DNA of 63,940 bases from Streptomyces triticagri (GTDB lineage: Bacteria > Actinomycetota > Actinomycetes > Streptomycetales > Streptomycetaceae), in contig NZ_QUAK01000008.1 in assembly GCF_003429565.1 (NCBI RefSeq), positions 795-64,734 of the forward strand, given 5' to 3'. Below the pieces are notes generated by a model. That model had not been told where the DNA came from. It saw nothing but the letters and a program-made list of their open reading frames with translations, and searched no databases. The translations under genes and the position numbers were made by a program. Positions within the stretch are counted from its first letter, which is position 1. Every line of letters starts with the position of its first letter. Below, piece after piece: positions 53,601 through 60,426 of the stretch.

Positions 53601-56600
53601 GGCCGCACAGCCCGGTGAGGCGCCGCCCGAGGATGGGCTTGCTCCGACCGGTGGAGCCGGAAGTTCCGGAGGACCGGCTCCGGTTGGTGAGCCGTTGCTT
53701 CCCGGCGAGCTCGCGACCGGCGAGGCGGCCCGGACCGGTGACGGTGCTACGCCTGGTGACGGGCCGTCGGCCGCTGGGGTGGCCGCATCCGGCGGGTCGG
53801 CTGCGCCCGGCGAGGCGCCGTTCGTGGGTGATTCTGCGTCGGCCGGCGTGGTCGCAGGGTCCGACGGGCTGGTTCCGGCCGGTGGGGTGTTGCTTGCCGG
53901 CGAGGCCGTAACGGGTGAGGGCTCGCGGACTGGTGAGGCGCCGCTCGCGGGTGATTCTGCGTCGGCCGGCGGCGCCGCGCCTTCCGGCGGGCAGTCTGAT
54001 GGGGCGCCGCTCACCGACGGCGCCCCCGCGGAGGCCCCCAGCCAGGGTGCTGCGGCCGACGAGGCATCGCACGCCGGAGCGGCTGAATCGGCCGACGAGG
54101 CCGCACGACGCGGCGGGCCGAACAAGGCCGACGAGGCCGAACTCTTCGACGAGGCGGCACAGACCGGCGAGGCCGAGCGGTCCGGCGGACCGGTTCCGGT
54201 GGATGGGGCGTCGCCGACGAGCGAGGCCGCGACGGGCGGCGAGGACTCCCGGTCCGGCGAGGTGACTGCCTCCGGAGAGGCGCCGTCCGCGACCGATCCT
54301 GCGTCGGTCGGTGCGGTCGCGCCGACCGACGGATCGGTTCCGGTTGACGGCGCGGCGCAGCTTCCTCGTGGCGTCGGCGCCGCGGAGGCTACCCAGCCGG
54401 CCGAGGGCGCCGCTCCCGGCGAAGCCCTGCCGGCGGATGGCGTTGTCGCGCCCGGCGGGCCGGTTGCGACTGGTCAGGCCCCGCTTCCCGGCGCCGCCGC
54501 GCACGCCACTCACGTACCGCCTCCTGGCGAGGCATCCCGGCCCGCGCCGGCAGTGGCCGTACCCGACGACGGGCCGAGCCCCGTCCAGGCCACGTCCTCC
54601 GACGACGCACCCCACCCCCACGCGGCCGCGCCCGCCGCCGCGGCGCAGGGCGCACCCGCTCCCCAGGACGGAACATCGACCTCCCGCGGCCCCGCCCCGA
54701 CGCCTCAAGACCCGCTGCCCATGGGCGAGTTCGCCGAGACCGACGGCCAGGTGCCGACCGACCCACACCTGGCACCCGCCCCGCCCGGTGCCCCACAGGA
54801 GGCACCGAGCCCCCGCCCCGCGGACGTACGGACCGAAACCCCGGCCGCACACGCGCCCGGGGCCCAGAGCCCGACCCCCGCACCCGCGGCCGCCCCCGCC
54901 CCAGTCCCGGACCGCCCCGCCACCTTCGGCGACGAGATCTCCGCGCAGTCGGTGCCCTTCGTCGTACCGCCCATCGAACTGCACGAGGAACCCGAGGCCG
55001 CCGTGCCCGCCCCGCGCGAGGGTGATCAGGGCGCGGCGGCCGGCAACCGAGCGACGCTGCCGAACGATTCGGCCGACGGCCCGCGAGCCGACGGGTCGCC
55101 CCCTCAGAACCCGAAGGCCGGAGAGCACGTGAACACCCCCCAGACACACGCCCCGCAGCACCCCTCCGCCGCCGCCGAGCCCGGCCGGCCGACGGGCGAG
55201 CACTCCGTGCCGCAGCCGGCCCCCGCCCAGGCAGGCGCCCCCGCCCCGGGCTACGACGAGGCCGAACGCGCCGCCGTGCAGCGCGTCATGCGCGAACGCC
55301 GCGACATCCGCAACGGCTTCCGCAGCGACCCCATCCCGCACGAGGTGCTCCTGCGCGTCCTCGAAGCAGCGCACACCGCGCCCTCCGTCGGCCACTCGCA
55401 GCCCTGGGACTTCGTCGTGATCCGGTCCGCCGAGACCCGGCGCACCATGCACGAACTCGCCATGCGTCAGCGGGACGCCTACGCCAAGTCCCTGCCCAAG
55501 GGCCGCGCCAAGCAGTTCAAGGAACTCAAGATCGAGGCCATCCTCGACACCCCCGTCAACATCGTCGTCACCGCCGACCCCACCCGCGGCGGCCGGCACA
55601 CCCTCGGCCGCCACACCCAGCCGCAGATGGCGCCGTACTCCTCGGCCCTCGCCGTGGAGAACCTCTGGCTCGCCGCCCGCGCGGAGGGCCTCGGCGTCGG
55701 CTGGGTCAGCTTCTTCGACGAGCGTGAGATGGTGCGCACGCTCGGCCTGCCCGAGCACCTCGACGTGGTCGCGTACCTCTGCGTCGGCTACGTCGAGGAG
55801 TTCCCCGAGGAGCCCGAACTCCTCTCCGCCGGCTGGTCGAAGCGCCGCCCGCTGTCCTGGGTGGTGCACGAGGAGACGTACGGCAGGCGTGCGCTGCCCG
55901 GCGAGGAGCCGCACGACCTGCTCGCCGAGACCATCGGCAACATCCGCCCGCTGGACGCGAAGGCGCTCGGCGAGGCATGGGAGCGCCAGAAGCGGATGAC
56001 CAAGCCGGCCGGTGCCCTCGGCATGCTGGAGATCATCTCCGCGCAGCTCAGCGGCCTGTCCCGGATGTGCCCGCCCCCGGTGCCCGAGCCCGCGGCCGTG
56101 GCGATCTTCGCGGGGGACCACGGTGTGCACGCCCAGGGCGTGACCGCCTGGCCCCAGGAGGTGACCGGCCAGATGGTGGCCAACTTCCTCGGCGGCGGCG
56201 CGGTCTGCAACGCCTTCGCCCACCAGGTCGGAGCCGAGGTCTGTGTCGTCGACGTCGGCGTGGCGGAGGAACTCCCGGCCACACCGGGCCTGTTGCCGCG
56301 CAAGATCCGGGCCGGTACGAACGACATGACCACCGGTCCCGCGCTCACCCGCGAAGAGGTGAAGGCCGCGATCGAGGTGGGCATCGACACCGCCCGCGAC
56401 CTGGTGGCGGCCGGCAACAAGGCCCTGCTCACCGGCGAGATGGGCATCGCCAACACCACCGCGTCGGCGGCCCTCATCTCGGTGTACACCGGCACCGACC
56501 CGGCCGAGGTCACCGGCCGCGGCACGGGCATCAACGACGAGATGCACGCCCGCAAGGTCGATGTCGTACGCCGTGCTCTCGACCTGCACAAGCCGGACCC

Positions 56601-56967
56601 GGCCGACCCCGTCGGCGTGCTGGCCGCGGTGGGCGGGCTCGAGCACGCCGCGATGGTGGGCCTGCTGCTGGGCGGCGCCTCGCTGCGTACGCCGGTGATC
56701 CTGGACGGAGTCAGCGCCGGAGCCGCCGCACTGGTGGCCCGGGCGATCGCCCCCGAGGTGCTCGCCGCGTGCGTCGCCGGCCATCGCAGCGCCGAACCGG
56801 GCCATGTCGCCGCACTGACCAAGCTCGGCCTGCGTCCGCTGGTCGACCTGGACCTGCGCCTCGGCGAGGGCACCGGCGCGCTTCTCGCACTGCCGATCGT
56901 GCAGAGCGCCGCGCGCGTGATGCACGAGGTCGCCACCTTCGACTCGGCCGGCGTCACCGAGAAGTAG
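50605..56967 (+). CDS. cobT: BluB-CobT fusion with a giant disordered N-terminus
   Basis: 2,120 aa from the ATG at 50605 (GAGGGG upstream). Residues 1-1548 are low-complexity, dominated by Gly, Ala, Pro, Glu, Ser and Thr. They contain recognisable islands (PVRRPLHMGPPVPGS; LDVPPHEAPMPGPQLGTIPP; SVPFVVPPIELHEEPE near 1450) and a long middle part made of drifting five- to six-residue GEA-x-x-G units. Residues 1549-1765 are a BluB flavin-destructase domain (RRDIRNGFRSDPIPHEVLLR, HTAPSVGHSQPWDFVVI, GWVSFFDEREMVRTLGLPEH), which makes 5,6-dimethylbenzimidazole from FMN. Residues 1770-2120 are CobT (KPAGALGMLEIISAQL, IFAGDHGVHAQGVTAWPQEV, and the catalytic Glu in LDLRLGEGTGALLALP), which converts it to alpha-ribazole phosphate. 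The two steps of lower-ligand synthesis are thus in one chain. Streptomyces CobT proteins are often annotated with long extensions, but this one is extreme. Start choice within the extension is uncertain. Confidence 0.9.
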   Translation: MTDTGQVPGEGLPQDAGTVEQPGTDIPGAYTMRDVPGTGGAPAGEDDDLFLMPGAQGAWAETHLADPQAAAAVPGPGAPVAGAHEESGRDSGSLDLGAVRSGGGDAGALGHPGAASGQYDVVGAGVHGSGSARGGVPAAPEPSAVGQDGQRQAQGAPVRRPLHMGPPVPGSTGAGSPVRSLADRGPAAAPSVASSSAQAVAVPGAGQGPVGVGAGAGGVGGPVVTGGPVPGVAGGGVPAGDGSAGDAWAGDAPAVPGADATAGGPEYLDVPPHEAPMPGPQLGTIPPLGAAPWAPVQNYPVMSPEHAVMPSGGPVTAPAETVVPEQNAPQDAAEMAAVSPGPSGVAPSRGVSLQRGRVADQAGPSMEAAGGAGSEPGGAEDAAGRQALAADAALSAVQRVVQTGAAGPVAPGPADGQGGSEGAGHERTQGDAVGQGDPAANGPGARPQTPSGASAAAEGTQSAPDAVHETAVREPAQVAPAQAAPAQAGPVTAAAHGAAGMSDARQTAADVAQQPGGAPQGQVDAGGAGDAVSAGQPAAGAQQNDTGVARNGGVAQTVADPAAGGQATSIASAIEGQGATGGQGTTGGQPPAARPASAGAPATVRVGAADEQHIPTSSETPATVSAQQSAPAGPEAVGAQLPETEGQPDRLPTTDQEQRIADPAQALTPTPAPKAGTGRRRRIVQPQPAVRSQAPQPHGPAAGGAHHHPHGVVSPTDAGPPTEAASPATGAAQAGAAQNGASTGATTRPDSVQPQPTSADPRQAASAPDTDPGSAAADTTTPSAAPIDQGGVTATEATGPNGPVPGDGAARPGVSTPADASPLTGEAARPGGPDSLDETSLTGDTAPVGGSPSRPGDAAPTGEITATAEGMAPAEVMATGEAASSGEAASSGEAASSGEAPRPGGPVPIGEAPLAGGAAPVGEASQPGEGVESGAVSRPGQPAPSEGSPVPGNSYPPAGTVPAGGATTPGVTTAAGEPLPPGETAPVDGASLPGTADSVAAQPGEAPPEDGLAPTGGAGSSGGPAPVGEPLLPGELATGEAARTGDGATPGDGPSAAGVAASGGSAAPGEAPFVGDSASAGVVAGSDGLVPAGGVLLAGEAVTGEGSRTGEAPLAGDSASAGGAAPSGGQSDGAPLTDGAPAEAPSQGAAADEASHAGAAESADEAARRGGPNKADEAELFDEAAQTGEAERSGGPVPVDGASPTSEAATGGEDSRSGEVTASGEAPSATDPASVGAVAPTDGSVPVDGAAQLPRGVGAAEATQPAEGAAPGEALPADGVVAPGGPVATGQAPLPGAAAHATHVPPPGEASRPAPAVAVPDDGPSPVQATSSDDAPHPHAAAPAAAAQGAPAPQDGTSTSRGPAPTPQDPLPMGEFAETDGQVPTDPHLAPAPPGAPQEAPSPRPADVRTETPAAHAPGAQSPTPAPAAAPAPVPDRPATFGDEISAQSVPFVVPPIELHEEPEAAVPAPREGDQGAAAGNRATLPNDSADGPRADGSPPQNPKAGEHVNTPQTHAPQHPSAAAEPGRPTGEHSVPQPAPAQAGAPAPGYDEAERAAVQRVMRERRDIRNGFRSDPIPHEVLLRVLEAAHTAPSVGHSQPWDFVVIRSAETRRTMHELAMRQRDAYAKSLPKGRAKQFKELKIEAILDTPVNIVVTADPTRGGRHTLGRHTQPQMAPYSSALAVENLWLAARAEGLGVGWVSFFDEREMVRTLGLPEHLDVVAYLCVGYVEEFPEEPELLSAGWSKRRPLSWVVHEETYGRRALPGEEPHDLLAETIGNIRPLDAKALGEAWERQKRMTKPAGALGMLEIISAQLSGLSRMCPPPVPEPAAVAIFAGDHGVHAQGVTAWPQEVTGQMVANFLGGGAVCNAFAHQVGAEVCVVDVGVAEELPATPGLLPRKIRAGTNDMTTGPALTREEVKAAIEVGIDTARDLVAAGNKALLTGEMGIANTTASAALISVYTGTDPAEVTGRGTGINDEMHARKVDVVRRALDLHKPDPADPVGVLAAVGGLEHAAMVGLLLGGASLRTPVILDGVSAGAAALVARAIAPEVLAACVAGHRSAEPGHVAALTKLGLRPLVDLDLRLGEGTGALLALPIVQSAARVMHEVATFDSAGVTEK
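53242..53295 (+). repeat. Three exact 18-bp tandem repeats inside cobT
   Basis: GGCGAGGCCGCATCGTCC three times in a row, in frame, encoding GEAASS three times (residues 880-897). This is the most recent-looking duplication in the low-complexity part, evidence that the region changes length by in-frame slippage. Confidence 0.9.
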
Positions 56968-57032
56968 CGCCGTCCCGTACGGCCGCCACCGCTCGGCGAG
57001 CGAGCGAAGCGTGACGGGGGAGCGACAGCAGA

Positions 57033-57063
57033 TCACCCCTCCACGCGCGCGTGTGAGGGGTGA
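57033..57063. terminator. First of twin hairpins after bluB-cobT
   Basis: TCACCCCTC (57033-57041) pairs with GAGGGGTGA (57055-57063), and CACGC with GCGTG continues the stem above one bulged T. 66 bp after the cobT stop. Confidence 0.7.
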
Positions 57064-57067
57064 GAAC

Positions 57068-57117
57068 CGTCCGTGGTCGTGCTCCACGCGCGCGTGGAGC
57101 ACGACCACGCACGGACG
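57068..57117. terminator. Second hairpin: 36-bp perfect palindrome
   Basis: GTGGTCGTGCTCCACGCG (57073-57090) is directly followed by its exact complement (57091-57108). CGTCC (57068-57072) and GGACG (57113-57117) can extend the stem past a 4-base bulge. Its apical TCCACGCGCGCGTG repeats that of the first hairpin. 57118-57251, up to cysG, holds nothing further. Confidence 0.75.
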
Positions 57118-57251
57118 CGTACCGGGTAAGACCTCGCCGCCCCCGCGCCGTATCGTGGACCCGCACCCCCACACCCCGTCACCGCACGTCAAGAGCCGCT
57201 CCACCGTCGCAGCGGCAGCAGCAGCCCAGCCGCACCGGGAGCCCCACCGCC

Positions 57252-58520
57252 ATGGCAGCACACCCCGCCTACCCCGTAGGACTCCGTCTCGCCGGCCGCC
57301 GCGTCGTGGTCGTCGGAGGCGGACAGGTGGCCCAGCGCCGCCTGCCCGCCCTGCTCGCGGCCGGCGCCGACGTGGTCCTCGTATCACCGTCCGCGACCCC
57401 CTCGGTGGAGGCGATGGCGGACGCGGGCGAACTGACCTGGCACCGCAGGCGGTACGCCGACGGCGACCTGACCGACGCCTGGTACGCCCTGATCGCCACC
57501 GGCGACCCCGAGGCGAACGCCCGCGCGTCCGCGGAGGCCGAGGCCCACCGGGTCTGGTGCGTCCGCAGCGACAACGCGGACGTCGCCACCGCCCTGACCC
57601 CCGCCACCGGCCACACCTCCGGCGTCACCGTGGCCGTGCTCACCACCGAGCTCGCGGAGCGCGACCCGCGCCACACCGCGGCCGTACGGGACGCCGTGGT
57701 GGAGGGCCTGCGCGACGGCACCCTGGTGGCTCCGCAGCACCGCACGGCACCCGAAGGACCCAGGGTCGCGCTCGTCGGCGGGGGCCCGGGGGACCCCGAC
57801 CTGATCACCGTCCGCGGCCGGCGCCTGCTCGCCGAGGCCGATGTGGTGATCGCCGACCGCCTCGGCCCCCGCGACCTGCTCGCCGAACTCCCGCCGCACG
57901 TCGAGGTGATCGACGCCGCGAAGATCCCGTACGGCCGCTTCATGGCCCAGGAGGCCATCAACAACGCCCTGATCGAACACGCCAAGGCCGGCCGGGCCGT
58001 CGTACGCCTCAAGGGCGGCGACCCCTTCGTCTTCGGACGCGGCATGGAGGAGGCCCAGGCACTCGCCGAGGCCGGCATCCCCTGCACCGTGGTGCCCGGC
58101 ATCTCGAGCTCCATCAGCGTGCCGAGCGCCGCCGGCATCCCGGTCACCCACCGCGGGGTGGCACACGAATTCACCGTGGTCAGCGGACATGTGGCACCGG
58201 ACGACGAGCGCTCCCTGGTCGACTGGCCCGCGCTCGCCCGGCTGCGCGGCACACTCGTCGTCCTGATGGGCGTCGACAAGATCGGCGCGATCGCCGCGGC
58301 CCTGGTCGCGGGCGGGCGCGCCCCGAGCACACCGGTGGCCCTCGTCCAGGAGGGCACGACGGCCGCCCAGCGCCGGGTGGACGCCACCCTCGAAACCGTC
58401 GCCGAGACCGTCGTACGCGAAGAGGTCAGGCCGCCGGCCGTCATCGTGATCGGCGACGTCGTGGAGGTGGGCCCGGGCGCGCACGGCGATCCGCACGGAG
58501 ATCCGCACGGTGATCGGTAA
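57252..58520 (+). CDS. cysG: Siroheme synthase-like fusion: precorrin-2 dehydrogenase + uroporphyrinogen-III methyltransferase
   Basis: 422 aa from the ATG at 57252 with GGGAG about ten bases upstream. Residues 8-160 are the Met8/CysG_N NAD-dependent dehydrogenase (VVVVGGGQVAQRRLPALLAA). Residues 170-410 are the SAM-dependent uroporphyrinogen-III methyltransferase (VALVGGGPGDPDLITVRGRR, FGRGMEEAQALAEAGIP, PGISSSISVPSAAGIPVTHR). It makes precorrin-2 for cobalamin and, with the dehydrogenase, sirohydrochlorin for siroheme. Shorter than E. coli CysG because the C-terminal ferrochelatase-linked middle part is reduced. The tail carries three HGDP-like repeats. Streptomyces usually calls this gene cobA. 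Confidence 0.93.
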   Translation: MAAHPAYPVGLRLAGRRVVVVGGGQVAQRRLPALLAAGADVVLVSPSATPSVEAMADAGELTWHRRRYADGDLTDAWYALIATGDPEANARASAEAEAHRVWCVRSDNADVATALTPATGHTSGVTVAVLTTELAERDPRHTAAVRDAVVEGLRDGTLVAPQHRTAPEGPRVALVGGGPGDPDLITVRGRRLLAEADVVIADRLGPRDLLAELPPHVEVIDAAKIPYGRFMAQEAINNALIEHAKAGRAVVRLKGGDPFVFGRGMEEAQALAEAGIPCTVVPGISSSISVPSAAGIPVTHRGVAHEFTVVSGHVAPDDERSLVDWPALARLRGTLVVLMGVDKIGAIAAALVAGGRAPSTPVALVQEGTTAAQRRVDATLETVAETVVREEVRPPAVIVIGDVVEVGPGAHGDPHGDPHGDR

Positions 58521-58585
58521 CCGCAGGTAACCAAATCGCGCGCACCCCGTTGGCACCCTTCGCACGACAAGGCAGTATCACCCCT

Positions 58586-59455
58586 GTGTCCGACCTCATC
58601 ACTGTCGAAGACCCCGACGACCCCCGGCTCGGCGACTACACCAACCTGACCGACGTCGAGCTGCGCCGCAGGCGCGAGCCGGCCGAGGGACTGTTCATCG
58701 CCGAGGGCGAGAAGGTGATCCGGCGCGCGAAGGACGCCGGCTACGAGATGCGCTCCATGCTGCTCTCGGCCAAGTGGATCGATGTGATGCGCGACGTCAT
58801 CGACGAACTCCCGGCCCCCGTCTACGCCGTGAGCCCCGAGCTCGCCGAACGTGTCACCGGCTACCACGTGCACCGCGGCGCCCTCGCCTCGATGCAGCGC
58901 AGGCCGCTGCCCGGCCCCGCCGAACTCCTCGGTCTGCCCGGCGAGGACACCGCTGCACCCGCCGGCCCGGCCGCCGCGCCCCGCATCCGCCGGGTCGCCG
59001 TCTTCGAGGACATCGTCGACCACGCCAACCTCGGCGCCGCCTTCCGCAACGCCGCGGCCCTCGGAGTCGACGCCGTACTCCTCACACCGCGCTGCGCTGA
59101 CCCTCTCTACCGGCGGGCGGTGAAGGTCTCCATGGGTGCCGTCTTCCAAGTCCCCTGGACCAGGCTCGAGTTGTGGCCGAAGGACGCCGAGCTGCTGCGA
59201 CGCGCCGGCTTCACCTCGGCGGCGCTCTGCCTGAGCGAACAGGCCATCAGCCTCGACGAGCTCGCCGCACGGAACCCGGAGAAACTGGCACTGATCTTCG
59301 GCACCGAGGGCGACGGCCTGACCCAGGACGCCCTGATGGCCGCCGACGAACACGTCCGCATCCCGATGCACTCCGGCGTCGACTCCCTGAACGTCGCCGC
59401 CGCCTCCGCAGTGGCCTTCTACGCGACCCGCTTCAGGACCGAGCGCACGGCCTGA
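58586..59455 (+). CDS. SpoU/TrmH-type RNA 2'-O-methyltransferase
   Basis: 289 aa from a GTG at 58586; the ribosome-binding site (AAGG at 58570) is weak and rather far. N-terminal substrate-binding part (GLFIAEGEKVIRRAKDAGYE), then the SPOUT knot: motif 1 VFEDIVDHANLGAAFRNAAA with the conserved N and R, motif 2 ALIFGTEGDGLTQDA, motif 3 RIPMHSGVDSLNVAAASAVA. It methylates ribose in rRNA or tRNA. Which nucleotide is not evident, and the family includes thiostrepton-resistance-like members. Follows cysG by 65 bp on the same strand. Confidence 0.92.
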   Translation: MSDLITVEDPDDPRLGDYTNLTDVELRRRREPAEGLFIAEGEKVIRRAKDAGYEMRSMLLSAKWIDVMRDVIDELPAPVYAVSPELAERVTGYHVHRGALASMQRRPLPGPAELLGLPGEDTAAPAGPAAAPRIRRVAVFEDIVDHANLGAAFRNAAALGVDAVLLTPRCADPLYRRAVKVSMGAVFQVPWTRLELWPKDAELLRRAGFTSAALCLSEQAISLDELAARNPEKLALIFGTEGDGLTQDALMAADEHVRIPMHSGVDSLNVAAASAVAFYATRFRTERTA

Positions 59456-59509
59456 CGAGGGCCGGAGCCCCGGTCGGGTCCGGTCCCGAACTCCTGGGCG
59501 CCTGCACGG

Positions 59510-59532
59510 TTGTCAGTACCGGGGCTTAACGT
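59510..59532 (+). promoter_or_regulatory. RecA-NDp-like promoter of the MOSC gene
   Basis: TTGTCAGTA (59510-59518), 8 bp, TAACGT (59527-59532): the RecA-NDp motif with one change. The ATG of the next gene (59539) sits seven bases after the hexamer, where transcription should start, so the message is probably leaderless. Confidence 0.55.
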
Positions 59533-59538
59533 GACCGC

Positions 59539-60426
59539 ATGGCAGTAGTCGCAGAGCTGATCACCTACCCCGTCAAGGGATGCGCCGGCACGCCGCTGCA
59601 GCATGCCCGCCTCACCACCGCAGGTCTCGAGCACGACCGCAGCTTCATGGTCGTCGACGGGCAGGGCGTCTACCGCAGCCAGCGCGGCCACCCACGGCTC
59701 GCGGTGATCCGGCCCGAGCCGAGCCCCGACGGGACCAGCCTGACGCTGAGCGCACCTGACATCGAGCCCCTCACCATCGACATCGACCTCGAATCACCGC
59801 GCTGCGACGTGGAGTTGTTCGGCGAGCGGTACCGCGGCATCGCCCAGCACAAGGACGCGTCCGGCTGGCTCTCCGAGGTGCTCGGCGCCGAGAGCGGCCT
59901 CGTCCGCGTACCACCCGAGCACGACCGGGTGACCGACGGCCTCACCCCCGGCACCTGCGCCTGGGCCGACAGCGGCGCGGTCAACATGGTCTCCCGAGCC
60001 GCCCTGGACACCCTGAACGACCGCATCGTACGAGCAGGCCGCGCTCCCCTGCCGATGAGCCGTTTCCGGCCCAATGTCGTCCTGGACGACTGGGCGGCGC
60101 ACCGCGAGGACGACGTCCGCCGGATCGAACTCGGCGACACCGAGCTGGCCTTCGCCAAACAGGTCGTACGCTGCGCCGTCACCCTCGTCGACCAGGAGTC
60201 GGGCACCAAGGCGGGCCCGGAGCCGCTGCGGAGCCTGGCCGGCTATCGGCGCTCGGCCGGGGGAGGGGTCGTCTTCAGCGCCAACTTCTCCGTGCTGCGC
60301 CCCGGCCGGGTGGCCGTCGGCGACGAACCGGCCGTCACCGCCTGGGACTTGACCGCGGCCACCGCCCCACCGACCTCGGCGCTCCGCGGCGAGCCGGCTC
60401 CGCCGAACCCTTGGGCGGGCCCCTGA
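59539..60426 (+). CDS. MOSC protein with N-terminal MOSC_N beta-barrel
   Basis: 295 aa. Residues 3-110 form the MOSC_N barrel (ELITYPVKGCAGTPLQHARL, EHDRSFMVVDGQGVYRSQRG). Residues 125-280 form the MOSC domain (FRPNVVLDDWAAHREDDVRR, with the conserved Cys in KQVVRCAVTLVDQESGTK). The layout equals the C-terminal part of molybdenum-cofactor sulfurase and of mitochondrial amidoxime reductase-like enzymes. It is likely to bind molybdenum cofactor and reduce N-hydroxylated compounds or handle sulfur. No Shine-Dalgarno sequence precedes it. Its 3' end overlaps the convergent kinase gene by 184 bp. Confidence 0.92.
   Translation: MAVVAELITYPVKGCAGTPLQHARLTTAGLEHDRSFMVVDGQGVYRSQRGHPRLAVIRPEPSPDGTSLTLSAPDIEPLTIDIDLESPRCDVELFGERYRGIAQHKDASGWLSEVLGAESGLVRVPPEHDRVTDGLTPGTCAWADSGAVNMVSRAALDTLNDRIVRAGRAPLPMSRFRPNVVLDDWAAHREDDVRRIELGDTELAFAKQVVRCAVTLVDQESGTKAGPEPLRSLAGYRRSAGGGVVFSANFSVLRPGRVAVGDEPAVTAWDLTAATAPPTSALRGEPAPPNPWAGP

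Noticed and set aside
53000..54580. CRISPR-like array, because of short repeats
   Set aside because: Repeats are in-frame codon multiples (15-18 bp) without unique spacers, part of the CobT coding sequence.
53413..57387. A 1,324-codon open frame on the minus strand opposite bluB-cobT
   Set aside because: It is an antisense shadow created by GC-rich codons; no domains, start site or natural amino-acid composition, while the opposite strand encodes BluB and CobT.
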